Positions 17,204 to 26,065 of a DNA stretch of 64,000 nt are shown here, in pieces. The DNA is taken from contig JAYRWE010000109.1 of assembly GCA_041918175.1 (NCBI GenBank), forward strand, positions 132,505 to 196,504. Reading direction: 5' to 3'. The notes under the pieces were generated by a model, which worked only from the letters and a program-made list of their open reading frames with translations, was not told the DNA's origin and ran no database searches. Position numbers and translations under genes: made by a program. This DNA comes from JABWAN01 sp041918175. GTDB taxonomy: Bacteria; Zhuqueibacterota; Zhuqueibacteria; Zhuqueibacterales; Zhuqueibacteraceae. Positions within the stretch are counted from its first letter, which is position 1; every line of letters begins with the position of its first letter.

Positions 17204-19858
17204 ATGAACACCAAGCCTGAGGCCATTGACGGCCGTTATGATTTCAAAACGCTGGAAGCGAAATGGCGCCCGCGCTGGGAAGTGTCCGGGCTGAATCAAA
17301 CCGGCAACGATCCCAATAAACCAAAAAAATATATTCTCGATTTCTTTCCCTATCCCTCCGGCGAAGGCCTCTCCGTTGGTCATTGTCGCAACTACGTGCC
17401 GACCGACGTCATCTCGCGTTATTATCGCAGTCGCGGTTTTAATGTCATGCACCCCATGGGCTGGGATGCGTTCGGCTTGCCCACGGAGAATGCGGCGATC
17501 AAGTTGAAAGCCAAGCCCGCAGAACTCACGGCGAAGTTTACGGCGAATTACAAACGCCAAATGTCGCTCATCGCCGCGAGCTATGATTGGTCGCGCGAAA
17601 TCAATTCGAGCACGCCCGAGTATTATCGCTGGACGCAATGGATTTTCTTGCAGCTTTATCACGCGTGGTATGATCAGCGCAAAAACAGCGCGCGCCCCAT
17701 TGCGGAGTTGGAGAAAGAGCTTGCCGCAAGCGGCACGAAGAATATCTCGTTACCCGCGGGAGTTTCTGCTCTCTCCTCGCAAGAGTGGCAGGCGCTTTCC
17801 ATCAAACAGAAAAAAGATTTTCTCAGCAATTTTAGATTGGCCTATCGCGCGGCCTCCGCGGTGAATTGGGATCCGGTCGAGAAAACCGTGCTCGCGAATG
17901 AAGAAGTCGTTGACGGTCGCGGCTGGCGCAGCGGTGCGCTCGTCGAGCGCAAAGTTTTGCAGCAATGGTTCTTTCGCATCACGGCCTATGCCGATCATTT
18001 GGAAAAAGATTTAGAAACCATTGATTGGCCGGAGAGCATCAAAGCCATGCAGCGCAATTGGATTGGCCGCAGCGAGGGTGCGGAGGTGGATTTCAAAACC
18101 GAGGCGGGCAACTTGCGCGTGTTCACGACGCGGCCCGACACGCTCTGGGGCGCGACGTTTATGGTGCTCTCGCCGGAGCATCCGTTTGTGGCGCAATTAA
18201 CTACGAAAGCGCAAAAGGCTCAGGTTGAAGAATACATCGCGCAAGCGAAGGCGCAATCTGAAACCGCGCGCACTGCCGATGAACGCGAGAAGACCGGCGT
18301 GTTCACGGGCAGCTTCGCGAGCAATCCCGTGAATGAGGAGAAGATTCCGATTTGGATCGCGGACTACGTGCTCATGGGTTACGGCACCGGCGCGATCATG
18401 GCCGTGCCCGCACATGACGAGCGCGACTTCGCGTTCGCGCGCAAGTTCAATTTGCCCATTCGCGTCGTCATTCAACCCAAAGAGCAAAAGCTTTTGGTTC
18501 ATGAAATGACGGAAGCGTGGCCGCACGACGGCGTGATGGTCAACTCCGGCCAATTCGACGGCACGCCTGCGGAGGAAGCCGTGAGCAAAGTCACGGCGTG
18601 GCTCGAACAAACCAACAAAGGCACGCGCCGCGTGAATTACAAAATGCGCGATTGGCTCATCAGCCGGCAACGCTATTGGGGCACGCCGATTCCGATTGTG
18701 CACACCGACAGCCTCGGCGAAGTGCCGGTTGCTTCCGAGCAATTGCCCGTAGTGTTGCCCGACGTGCCGAACTACGAGCCGACTGATACCGGCGAGTCAC
18801 CGCTCGCCATCATTGACGAGTTTGTGAAGATCACGTTGCCCGACGGCACAAAAGGCCGCCGCGAGACCGACACGATGGGCACGTTCGCCTGCTCTTCATG
18901 GTATTTCCTCCGCTTCGCAAGCCCGCGCGCGAGCAACGTTGCGTTCGACGATGCGCTCGTGAAGTATTGGCTGCCGGTTGATTTGTACGTCGGCGGCGCG
19001 GAGCATGCTGTGATGCACTTGCTCTATGCGCGTTTTTGGACGAAAGCGTTGCGCGATCTCGGCTACTTGTCGTTCGTGGAGCCGTTCACGGTGTTGCGCA
19101 ATCAAGGCATGCTGCTTTCGTATGACAATCAAAAGATGTCGAAGTCGCGCGGCAATGTGATTACGCCCGACGCCGTGGCCGCGGCCCAAGGCGTGGATGC
19201 GTTGCGCGCGTACATTTTGTTTCTCGGCCCGTTCGATGCGGAATCGAAGTGGGAAGAGACGGGCATCAAAGGCGTGAGCCGTTTTCTCAGCCGCTATTGG
19301 GTTGTCGCGCAAGAGTTCACGAGCGCGAAATTCGTCGAACGTTCAGATGAGCGCGAGCGCGCGTTCAAACGTATCATGCACACGAGCATCAAGCGCGTGA
19401 CGTATGACATTGAAAATTTCCAATTCAACACCGCGATTGCGGCGTTGATGGAGTTCATGAATTTCTTTTATGAATGCCGCGGGGAGCAGGAAGTGCTCGG
19501 CGTGTCGCAAGCATTGTGGCGCGAAGGTTTGGAAACGTTCACGCGCTTGCTCGCGCCCATTGCGCCGTTCGTCACCGAAGAAGTGTGGCAAGAAGTATTG
19601 GGCCACAAAGGCAAGTCTGTGCATCAACAACCGTGGCTCAGTTACGACGAGAGCGCGCTGGCAGTTGATGAAATCACCATCGTCGTGCAAGTCAACGGCA
19701 AGCTGCGCGACAATCTCTCGGTCTCCATCCACGCCGATGAAGCGTCGATCAAAAAACTCGCGCTCGCGAGTGAGAAGGTGCAGAAATTTATTGAAGGCAA
19801 AGCCGTGAAGAAAGTGGTGGTGGTGCCGAAGAAGCTGGTGAATATTGTGGTGGCGTAA
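17204..19858 (+). CDS. leuS: Leucyl-tRNA synthetase
   Basis: An 884-residue class Ia synthetase that charges tRNA-Leu. The start is ATG 17204, with GAAGGGA upstream. The HIGH-type motif is SVGH at residues 57-60, with Ser in place of the first His. MGWDAFGLPTENAA follows, then the CP1 editing domain (TTRPDTLWGATF, GAIMAVPAHDERD), KMSKS at 644-648 and the anticodon-binding helical domain. The C-terminal domain ends VVVPKKLVNIVVA. A ~60-residue segment after the first catalytic half (KELAASGTKN region) is longer than in E. coli. The 3' end is duplicated just after the stop (see 19823-19918). Confidence 0.95.
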   Translation: MNTKPEAIDGRYDFKTLEAKWRPRWEVSGLNQTGNDPNKPKKYILDFFPYPSGEGLSVGHCRNYVPTDVISRYYRSRGFNVMHPMGWDAFGLPTENAAIKLKAKPAELTAKFTANYKRQMSLIAASYDWSREINSSTPEYYRWTQWIFLQLYHAWYDQRKNSARPIAELEKELAASGTKNISLPAGVSALSSQEWQALSIKQKKDFLSNFRLAYRAASAVNWDPVEKTVLANEEVVDGRGWRSGALVERKVLQQWFFRITAYADHLEKDLETIDWPESIKAMQRNWIGRSEGAEVDFKTEAGNLRVFTTRPDTLWGATFMVLSPEHPFVAQLTTKAQKAQVEEYIAQAKAQSETARTADEREKTGVFTGSFASNPVNEEKIPIWIADYVLMGYGTGAIMAVPAHDERDFAFARKFNLPIRVVIQPKEQKLLVHEMTEAWPHDGVMVNSGQFDGTPAEEAVSKVTAWLEQTNKGTRRVNYKMRDWLISRQRYWGTPIPIVHTDSLGEVPVASEQLPVVLPDVPNYEPTDTGESPLAIIDEFVKITLPDGTKGRRETDTMGTFACSSWYFLRFASPRASNVAFDDALVKYWLPVDLYVGGAEHAVMHLLYARFWTKALRDLGYLSFVEPFTVLRNQGMLLSYDNQKMSKSRGNVITPDAVAAAQGVDALRAYILFLGPFDAESKWEETGIKGVSRFLSRYWVVAQEFTSAKFVERSDERERAFKRIMHTSIKRVTYDIENFQFNTAIAALMEFMNFFYECRGEQEVLGVSQALWREGLETFTRLLAPIAPFVTEEVWQEVLGHKGKSVHQQPWLSYDESALAVDEITIVVQVNGKLRDNLSVSIHADEASIKKLALASEKVQKFIEGKAVKKVVVVPKKLVNIVVA

Positions 19859-19918
19859 CGCAGACCGCCGGTCTGCCGAGTTGTGCCGAAGAAGTGGGTA
19901 AATATCGTGGTGGGGTGA
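19823..19918 (+). repeat. Duplicated 36-bp leuS 3' end with an intervening palindrome
   Basis: The last 36 bp of leuS (19823-19858) are repeated at 19883-19918 with six differences. The copy still reads VPKKWVNIVVG and ends in a stop in the equivalent place. Between the copies lies the palindrome GCAGACCGCCGGTCTGC. The palindrome could work as a terminator stem. Confidence 0.7.
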
Positions 19919-20077
19919 GAGATCATAATGGCAGAATGATCCCGCAATCATTCTGCCGTAAAATTATCCTGCCGATACAAAACCATTGCTGGCAAAAAGA
20001 TTAAAACAATCGTTTGCCAGCAATCTTCTCGCCTCTTTTTTCTCATATCAATCATTCCAAACCGCCGCGCACCCCTC

Positions 20078-21649
20078 TCACCTCTTCTCCGCCACTGACT
20101 TCAACAACAAATCATGAAAATCAAAACTGAAATCCGTCGCGTCGGACACGGCTTTCATTTTCACCTGCGCAATGCTGCCCTCCGGATTGAGATGGAACGT
20201 GACGTACGCATCCGCCCGCAATTCACGGTCGCGCCAGCGCACGATGAACGAATCGTATTGCCAAAACTCCATGTCGCCCACGAGACTCGGAGTGTGCGCG
20301 AAACGCATCACGAGTTTTTCATTTTCCAAAGTAATGACCACATTGCCGTACCAAGCGTCAACGTAAGTGCCGACATATTTCGCGAGCGGCAATGAAGGCC
20401 GGGAATTGGCGTCGCGACTCGCGGCGTTGCTTTTATCTGCCGCGGCCAAACGCTCTTCCGCGCGCGTGATGACTTTCTTGTATGCGCTTGCCCAATCCGT
20501 GTACGGCGCGCCGAGATAATGATCGAGCACGCGATACGCAATCGACTCAAACGCCGCGCCCGATTCCTGATTGGTGAGAATAGAAACGCCGAGCTTGAGT
20601 TCCGGAACCATGACGACTTTCGAAAGATAGCCGGGCAAACCGCCGGTGTGCGTGACGAGCTTCTTGCCGCGATAATCGCGCACATCAAAGCCGAGCGCAT
20701 AGCCGCGAAAGTTCGCGCGCAACGCCGCCAGCTCCGGCGCGGGCTCGCCAATCGGAATCGGCGTCACCGGCGTCCAAAGCTCCTTCGTGGTTTGTCGCGA
20801 GAATAAACGCGCGCCGCCGGCAACGCGGCCCGAATCAAGCTGCACGATCATCCATTTCGCCATGTCCTCCGCGTTCGAATTGATGCCGCCCGCGGGATTC
20901 GTATTGTCGCTCGCAAACGGCGCGACCACGCGCACCACGCCCTCAATCGGCGCATGCGGCGTTGCCACGTTCGCACCCGCACCCGCGGCAGAGTGCAGCA
21001 CATTGCTCGTGTTCATGCCCACCTCCGCGAGAATGCGCTTGCTCACAAAATCTTCCCAACTCTGGCCGCTCATCGTTTCGATCACTTCGCCCGCCACCGT
21101 GTAGAGCACGTTGTCATACGCATACGCGCTGCGAAAACTCGTCACCAAAGGAATGTAACGCAAGCGGCGCGAAATCTCTTTGCGATCATACGTCGAAGGC
21201 GGCCACCACAACAAATCGCCCGCGCCAAGCCCAAGCCCGCTGCGATGCACGAGCAAATCGCGCACGGTAAGCTCGCGCGTCACATACGGATCGGAAAGTT
21301 GAAACCACGGCAAATAGTTGATCACCGGCGCATCCCATTGCAACTTGCCTTCTTCCACCAGCAGCGCGAGCGCCGTGGCCGTAAACGCTTTCGTGTTCGA
21401 AGCAATGCCAAAGAGCGTTTGCGCATCAACCGGCGTCGGGGCGCCGAGCTTGCGCACGCCATAACCTTGCGCGAGAACCACCTTGCCGTCTTTGACAATC
21501 GCGAGCGAAATCCCGGGCACTTCAAACAGCTTGCGCACGTTTTCAACATAAGCCTGCAGCTCCTTAGGCGCAGCGCTTTGCGCAAAGGCGAGAGCATTGT
21601 AGCAGAATGCAACCACGAGGCACAACAACACAGCGGCGCGGTTTTTCAT
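20078..21649 (-). CDS. Class C beta-lactamase-like serine hydrolase (exported)
   Basis: A 523-residue protein with a signal peptide (about 1-23, ending AFAQ). The beta-lactamase/PBP4*-type domain shows SNTK at 84-87 (SxxK, Ser84 nucleophile), YDN at 178-180 (YxN) and HTGG at 334-337. A C-terminal DUF3471-like beta domain (about 420-515) follows, as in many esterase or D-aminopeptidase relatives. The likely site is the periplasm. The substrate could be a peptide, an ester or a peptidoglycan fragment; antibiotic hydrolysis cannot be concluded from these motifs. Monocistronic. Confidence 0.9.
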   Translation of the reverse strand: MKNRAAVLLCLVVAFCYNALAFAQSAAPKELQAYVENVRKLFEVPGISLAIVKDGKVVLAQGYGVRKLGAPTPVDAQTLFGIASNTKAFTATALALLVEEGKLQWDAPVINYLPWFQLSDPYVTRELTVRDLLVHRSGLGLGAGDLLWWPPSTYDRKEISRRLRYIPLVTSFRSAYAYDNVLYTVAGEVIETMSGQSWEDFVSKRILAEVGMNTSNVLHSAAGAGANVATPHAPIEGVVRVVAPFASDNTNPAGGINSNAEDMAKWMIVQLDSGRVAGGARLFSRQTTKELWTPVTPIPIGEPAPELAALRANFRGYALGFDVRDYRGKKLVTHTGGLPGYLSKVVMVPELKLGVSILTNQESGAAFESIAYRVLDHYLGAPYTDWASAYKKVITRAEERLAAADKSNAASRDANSRPSLPLAKYVGTYVDAWYGNVVITLENEKLVMRFAHTPSLVGDMEFWQYDSFIVRWRDRELRADAYVTFHLNPEGSIAQVKMKAVSDATDFSFDFHDLLLKSVAEKR

Positions 21650-21720
21650 CGCAGCCTCCGAGATGGTTAAGTTGCTTTGGATTATTTTTGTCGCATCAAT
21701 CCCCCTTCAAAGCGGATGAT

Positions 21721-21821
21721 TCCCCCCTTGAGGGGGGCCAGGGGGTGTTGGCCGATTGAAAAATGCCTTTTAAAATTTTTCACGTGACCAACATCCCCCT
21801 AAATCCCCCTTCAACGGGGGA
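21721..21821. mobile_element. G-rich inverted-repeat element related to 5698-5901
   Basis: CCCCCCTTGAGGGGGG followed by AGGGGGTGTTGGCC faces GACCAACATCCCCCT and CCCCCTTCAACGGGGG across a short AT-rich loop. It shares the CCCCCTTGAGGGGG and GGGGGTGTT blocks with the 5698 element but lacks its 20-bp outer ends. No coding content. Confidence 0.65.
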
Positions 21822-21834
21822 CTCTTTCCGGTTT

Positions 21835-22260
21835 TATGTTGTTTGGTGTGGGGCATTGCAAGACAAATGACACTATGGTGGCAACCATACGCCGAAGGCG
21901 TTACAGACCTCAGCCCAGGGTGCCCAGCTTCTGGGCACCCTGGGTCCAACAACGCCCAACCCAACGAACACCGAAGGTGTTCAACAAAAATGGCCTTGTA
22001 GAGAAAAACGCGTAGCGAAAATGAACGATTGGCCGGGGCGGCCGCGCCCTCTTTTGTTGAACTCTTTCAGAGTTCTTTTGAACATGGTTGTTTCCCGAGG
22101 GTGCGCTGCGCGACCCTCGGCTTTGCTGTTGAACGCCTTCGGCGTATTCATGCTGCCCACACAGAACAACATAGAACCCTCTTTCTCTTGCGCTGCGCGC
22201 GTTCCGTTGACGCGCATGCGCTTTCGCGGGCATGACCAGAGTTTGAGATGACTCTGCAAA
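21835..22260 (+). repeat. Cluster of short palindromes, copy 1 (left part repeated at 63817-64000)
   Basis: A run of small hairpins: ACGCCGAAGGCGT, CAGGGTGCCCAG with CTGGGCACCCTG, GAACACCGAAGGTGTTC, GAACTCTTTCAGAGTTC and GAACGCCTTCGGCGT. The first ~185 bp recur almost unchanged at the right edge of the window. The far end (22198-22240) shares CCCGCGAAAGCGCAT, on the other strand, with 29242-29260. No protein is encoded. Confidence 0.75.
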
Positions 22261-22301
22261 CAAAGTGAGACCCTAAACGAGCATAGTTTTTTTTATGGCT
22301 T

Positions 22302-22412
22302 GTCGCTGCTCCACCGAGGTGTCCTCGTTGCTTGTTTACCGCACTTTTATCTTTGCAAGCTAGCTGACTTCAAAGCGATTGCATTCCGCCGCCTCAAGTG
22401 TATTTTCAAACC
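22302..22412 (+). repeat. Dispersed repeat family A, copy 2
   Basis: Begins GTCGCTGCTCCACCGAGGTG and contains CTTGTTTACC and TGACTTCAAAGCGATTGCAT. It ends within 10 bp of the stop codon of the minus-strand Rieske gene. See 2541-2650 for the family. Confidence 0.75.
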
Positions 22413-22419
22413 AAAGGCG

Positions 22420-23454
22420 TTAAGCAATCACCGCCGGCGCCACGAACGTGCCCGGCGGATTCGGACGCGCGCGCACAAGCACGCGACCGTTTTCCACTTT
22501 CACCTCAAACGTCGGAATCTTTTCCGTAAACGGCGGCGGCGAAGAGCCATTGTCCGGCAAATATTGATAGCCATGCCACGGGCACGTGATGCACCCGTCA
22601 ATAATTCGTCCCTCGCCCAGCGGGCCGTTTTGATGTTGGCACACATTCGAGACCGCGGAAATTTTGCCGTCGTACTTAAAGATCGCCACGCGCTCGCCGG
22701 CAATCGTCGCAACCTGCGCGCACTTTTCCGGAATATCGGCAACGGCACACGCATCAACATACTCGCCGCGAGTCGCACCCAATTCGTTTTGATCGAGGCG
22801 TTTCTCGTGGAATGCCGCGAGCCAGTGCAAACCCAGCACGGCAACCATCCCCACGCTCATCAGGCCCACGAAAACGGGACTCGTCTCCGCTTGCAAAAAA
22901 CCGAGCGCGACGTGCATGACGATCAACGCATACGCGAAGTAGACCAGCATGTGCAGCGCCTTCCACACCGGCGCGGTGAGATTGACCAGCCAAAAATCGT
23001 GACTCGTCGCCGCCATTAAAAAGAGAATGAGGAGCGCGATGATACCGAGCACTTCAAACGGAAAATTGGCAAGGCTCGCGTATTGCGTGTTGCTCGTCAA
23101 AACACTGAGCAGCGGATTGAGGTTTCCCAAGGCGTGATATTGAAAGAGAGAGAACGCGCCGTGCGCGAGCGCGAGCACAAACATAGTCACGCCCATATGG
23201 CGACGATTGTAGAGCAACGGCAGAAAGCGTTCATCCAAACGACAGAGCGGGCCGATAGTGAGAATAATGTGCAGCAGCACCAACGCGCAGGTGCCGAGAC
23301 CGCGAATGAGCAAAGTCTCCGCGGTGAGGTTCGGATGCCAAAGCAAACCGGCGACGATGAACACCGCGAGATACAGCGCGACGCCGGCGAGCAAGATCGC
23401 ATCATAAATTTTCTTTTGCCGATTCCAACCCACGGCGCGATAGCCGAGACTCAC
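22420..23454 (-). CDS. Ferric-reductase-like membrane domain fused to a Rieske [2Fe-2S] domain
   Basis: A 344-residue fusion. Residues ~15-215 hold six hydrophobic helices of the ferric reductase/cytochrome b-type domain, with histidines in LLHIIL, RRHMG, LAHGAF, ALHMLVYF and VMHVALG as likely haem ligands. Residues ~235-335 form a Rieske domain with the cluster motifs CQH (Cys272, His274) and CPWH (Cys291, His294). Such a fusion would pass electrons between a membrane haem and a [2Fe-2S] centre. The partner and acceptor are unknown. Its start overlaps the upstream gene by 4 bp, giving an operon with 23451-23960. Confidence 0.88.
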   Translation of the reverse strand: MSLGYRAVGWNRQKKIYDAILLAGVALYLAVFIVAGLLWHPNLTAETLLIRGLGTCALVLLHIILTIGPLCRLDERFLPLLYNRRHMGVTMFVLALAHGAFSLFQYHALGNLNPLLSVLTSNTQYASLANFPFEVLGIIALLILFLMAATSHDFWLVNLTAPVWKALHMLVYFAYALIVMHVALGFLQAETSPVFVGLMSVGMVAVLGLHWLAAFHEKRLDQNELGATRGEYVDACAVADIPEKCAQVATIAGERVAIFKYDGKISAVSNVCQHQNGPLGEGRIIDGCITCPWHGYQYLPDNGSSPPPFTEKIPTFEVKVENGRVLVRARPNPPGTFVAPAVIA

Positions 23455-23960
23455 TGCGGCGTTCCTCCTTTTATGTTTTCGAGCACGGGCAGCGCGGCAG
23501 TTGCCAAAACTTGTTGATGGCCCAGGCTATACAAAATGAGCATGCCGTCCGCTCGCAGCGCGGCCTCAGGCAAGGGCCAACTGCGTTTTTGTTTGCCGGC
23601 GAGCGTGCCGAGCAAGTAAGCGTCGCGCAACAATGCTTCGGGCGCGCCGGAGTTTTGCGGACTCCAATACACCAAAACTTCAGGTGCGCGAAGCTCTTCC
23701 TGCGGCTGCAATTCGAGCGCAAGTTGCGTAGGCGGAAGCGCATCGCCGCACACGCGCGTGACGAGATTCAGATTGGGCCAGAGATCGTTTTTTGAAAGAA
23801 TGATTTGCGACAGAGCAGGAGCGAGAGGAGGAAAAGCTGCGGGCGCTTCGTTCGCGCGCGGGGCTTTGCGCGCAAACATCGCCGCGGCGAAAGCGAGCGG
23901 CAGCAACACAGAGAGAATCGCGATGAGCCAACGATGGCGGCGACGCAACGAGAGAATCAT
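23451..23960 (-). CDS. Membrane-anchored protein of unknown function, coupled to the Rieske fusion
   Basis: A 169-residue protein with one N-terminal hydrophobic segment (about 10-30, IAILSVLLPLAFAAAMFA) that is either an anchor or an uncleaved signal. A periplasmic-looking domain follows, with strands such as LEVLVYWSP-like (APEVLVYWSP) and a single Cys. I do not recognise a family. It overlaps the next gene by 4 bp, so it is likely an accessory subunit of, or an assembly factor for, the Rieske/ferric reductase fusion. The start is ATG 23960, with AAGGAG some 14 bases upstream. Confidence 0.7.
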   Translation of the reverse strand: MILSLRRRHRWLIAILSVLLPLAFAAAMFARKAPRANEAPAAFPPLAPALSQIILSKNDLWPNLNLVTRVCGDALPPTQLALELQPQEELRAPEVLVYWSPQNSGAPEALLRDAYLLGTLAGKQKRSWPLPEAALRADGMLILYSLGHQQVLATAALPVLENIKGGTPQ

Positions 23961-24030
23961 CGTGTGGGCAAGTGCTCCTTTGAAATGGAAAGAGTGAAGC
24001 GCATGCTGCTAGTGCAAGAGATTCCTTTTA

Positions 24031-24079
24031 TGCCCACGAAACACGCCAAGCACACGAAAAGCTTAGTGCTTCGTGGGCA
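24031..24079. repeat. CCCACGAA hairpin, copy 2 (AAAAGCTT apex)
   Basis: TGCCCACGAA at 24031-24040 faces TTCGTGGGCA at 24070-24079. AAGCAC pairs with GTGCTT inside, and the apex is GAAAAGCTTAG. It sits between two membrane-protein genes of the same strand. Confidence 0.6.
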
Positions 24080-24095
24080 GTAAATTTAAATCAAC

Positions 24096-24344
24096 CTATG
24101 CGGCTCGCGCTGCATGACGATGCGCGTTATGCTCTTGCCGCGGTATCGGCTTGAGCCAACGTTTGAGCAACACTGGCCACAGCGCCATCGCCCCGGGGAA
24201 AATTAGCAAACGAAAACCGAACGTTGCGGAATGTGCCGCGCTATCGACCACGCGCACGCCTTTGCTCACAAAAAAAAGCGCGAACAAAAAGCCGAGGGTG
24301 AAATAGAGACCAAGCAACAGTAAGCTGATTTGCGCAAGCGCCAT
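24096..24344 (-). CDS. Small membrane protein of unknown function
   Basis: An 82-residue protein from ATG 24344; a TTG four codons upstream is the alternative. Two hydrophobic helices (about 3-27 and 43-60) are followed by a short His/Arg-rich tail (RQEHNAHRHAARAA). It lies upstream of the Rieske operon on the same strand, separated by a hairpin, and may belong to that electron-transfer group. No named family is recognised. Confidence 0.6.
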   Translation of the reverse strand: MALAQISLLLLGLYFTLGFLFALFFVSKGVRVVDSAAHSATFGFRLLIFPGAMALWPVLLKRWLKPIPRQEHNAHRHAARAA

Positions 24345-24467
24345 GAACTTTACCAAAATAACTGAGTCGTTAAGTTTTTAGCAGAGCACAGACATAAAAA
24401 TGGCGGGCAGATAGAGCACCGAGCATTTAGTTTTCTGCTTTCGTTTTTCCATCTGCACTTTTCTGTA

Positions 24468-24875
24468 TCACGCGAAGCTCGGGCCGATGATGGGAATTTG
24501 TTGGCGACGAATCACGAGCACTGCGAGGCTGCACACAAACACGACGACAGCGAGCGCAAACAATTCACCGCGATCATTCACCGCGGTGAGGACGATGCCG
24601 AGCTTAGTGAGATGGCTCAAAATCGCAACCGTGATCGTTCCGAGCGCGAGAATTGCGCCGAGGGTGACCGTGCCGGGAATCAGCAGCAAGATCGCGGCAA
24701 GCAATTCCACCACGCCGGAGCCGATGCGGCCCCACGGCTCGATGCCGAGCGTGGTGAAAATATAAACCGACTCTTGCGCGCCGGTGAATTTGAAAAAGAG
24801 CGTTTGCAGCAGAATCACAGCAGTGATGGCTTGCAAAATCCAACTCAAGATCGCTTGGTTCTTGGTCAATTCCAT
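24468..24875 (-). CDS. DoxX family membrane protein
   Basis: A 135-residue protein with four hydrophobic helices. The family pattern is visible: FKFTGAQESV after the first helix, then GSGVVELLAAILLLIP and a third helix leading to LSHLTKLG. DoxX-like proteins are small membrane proteins named after a subunit of an archaeal terminal oxidase; most bacterial members have no proven function and have been linked to redox or sulfur metabolism. ATG 24875 follows AAGGAGA. It lies in the same direction as the ferric reductase/Rieske genes. Confidence 0.82.
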   Translation of the reverse strand: MELTKNQAILSWILQAITAVILLQTLFFKFTGAQESVYIFTTLGIEPWGRIGSGVVELLAAILLLIPGTVTLGAILALGTITVAILSHLTKLGIVLTAVNDRGELFALAVVVFVCSLAVLVIRRQQIPIIGPSFA

Positions 24876-24970
24876 TTGAAATCTCCTTGCAGTTTAGGTT
24901 GAAATCGCGAATCGCGATGAGTGACTTTCTCCCAACGCGGACGAGCCGCAACCAAACAGGAAAAGCTCAT

Positions 24971-25055
24971 CCGCCGAACCTCGCCGAAGTCACCGAGTGT
25001 CGCCGAATAAAAGCTTTTTTCGGCGAATCTCGGTGTCTTCGGTGTCTCTCGGCGG
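24971..25055. repeat. CGCCGAG long hairpin with AAAAGCTT apex, copy 1
   Basis: Two imperfect 37-bp arms face one another. The left arm contains CACCGAGTGTCGCCGAA and the right TTCGGCGAATCTCGGTG. The outer ends are CCGCCG and CGGCGG, and the apex is TAAAAGCTTTTTT. A second copy is at 62260-62343. Confidence 0.7.
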
Positions 25056-25213
25056 AAAAATTTTTGCTTTTTTTGCACCGATTAGACTCTTTAGATACTA
25101 AACTGTCGGAGATTGATGCGAAACCTTACAGCGAGGCAAAGTCGAACTTGCAGATACAAGCCCGACTTGCGGAATTATGGTAAGCATTAAACGCGCGCAA
25201 CGCAAGCGCAACT

Positions 25214-25981
25214 TCACTCGCTGTCGCCGCTGATCATGCCGCCGAGCAGGCCCGCGCCGAAACCGGCGAACGCGCGACTCTCTTCGCGACCGCCGCGCGA
25301 GGCCGCGATGATGCGATCGGCCAAACGCGAGAACGGCAGGCTTTGCAAATAAACTCTGCCCGGGCCGGTGAGCTTCACCATAAACAAGCCTTCGCCGCCA
25401 AAGAGCGCGTTCTTGAAACCGCCGATGAATTGAATGTCGTAATCGACCGTGGGCGCGAATGCCACGAGGCAGCCGGTATCCACGCGCAGCGTTTCGCCGT
25501 GCGCAAGCTCGCGCTGAATGATTGCGCCGCCCGCGTGGAGAAAAATTCTGCCGTGGCCTTCGAGGCGCTGCAAGATGAAGCCTTCGCCGCCGAAAATGCC
25601 CGCGCCGAGGCGCTTGGTGAATGCCAATTCGATTTCAATGCCGCGCGCCGCGCAAAGAAACGAATCTTTCTGACAAAAGAAAGTGCCGCCGAGTTTATCG
25701 AGTTCAAGTGGAATGATGCGGCCCGGATACGGCGCGCCGAATGCGACATGACCTTTGCCCGGACCGTTGTACAGGAACGTGGTGATAAAAAAACTTTCGC
25801 CGGTGAGCATCCGCTTGAAGCCTTTGAACAAACCGCCGCCGGTGTTGGTTTGCATCTCAATGCCGTTTTCCATATACATCAACGCCCCGGCCTCCGCACG
25901 CACGCCCTCGCCGTGATCAAGCTCGATTTCAACCAACTGCATGTCGTCGCCGAAAATTTTGTAGTCGATTACGTCTGCCAT
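25214..25981 (-). CDS. AIM24 / TIGR00266 family protein
   Basis: A 255-residue soluble beta-rich protein. Family hallmarks are IELDHGEGVRAEAGALMYME near the N-terminus, glycine-rich GGGLFKGFKRMLTGESFF, a central GGEGFILQRLEGHG and the late GGFKNALFGGEGLFMVKLTG, followed by a Gly-rich C-terminus. The fold is a double-stranded beta-helix related to tryptophan-RNA-binding attenuators. The yeast namesake acts in mitochondrial membrane organisation, while bacterial roles are unclear. ATG 25981 follows AAGGAGA. Monocistronic. Confidence 0.88.
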   Translation of the reverse strand: MADVIDYKIFGDDMQLVEIELDHGEGVRAEAGALMYMENGIEMQTNTGGGLFKGFKRMLTGESFFITTFLYNGPGKGHVAFGAPYPGRIIPLELDKLGGTFFCQKDSFLCAARGIEIELAFTKRLGAGIFGGEGFILQRLEGHGRIFLHAGGAIIQRELAHGETLRVDTGCLVAFAPTVDYDIQFIGGFKNALFGGEGLFMVKLTGPGRVYLQSLPFSRLADRIIAASRGGREESRAFAGFGAGLLGGMISGDSE

Positions 25982-26065
25982 TAAATAATCTCCTTGTGTT
26001 GATTTTGGGGTTTAAAGTATCCTGCGAAATACTCGAAAGCTGGGTGTCTCTAGTTTCTAATGAGT

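Noticed and set aside
17204..19858. SVGH in place of HIGH as a defective leucyl-tRNA synthetase
   Set aside because: Other bacterial LeuRS proteins also vary at this first position, and KMSKS and the editing motifs are intact.
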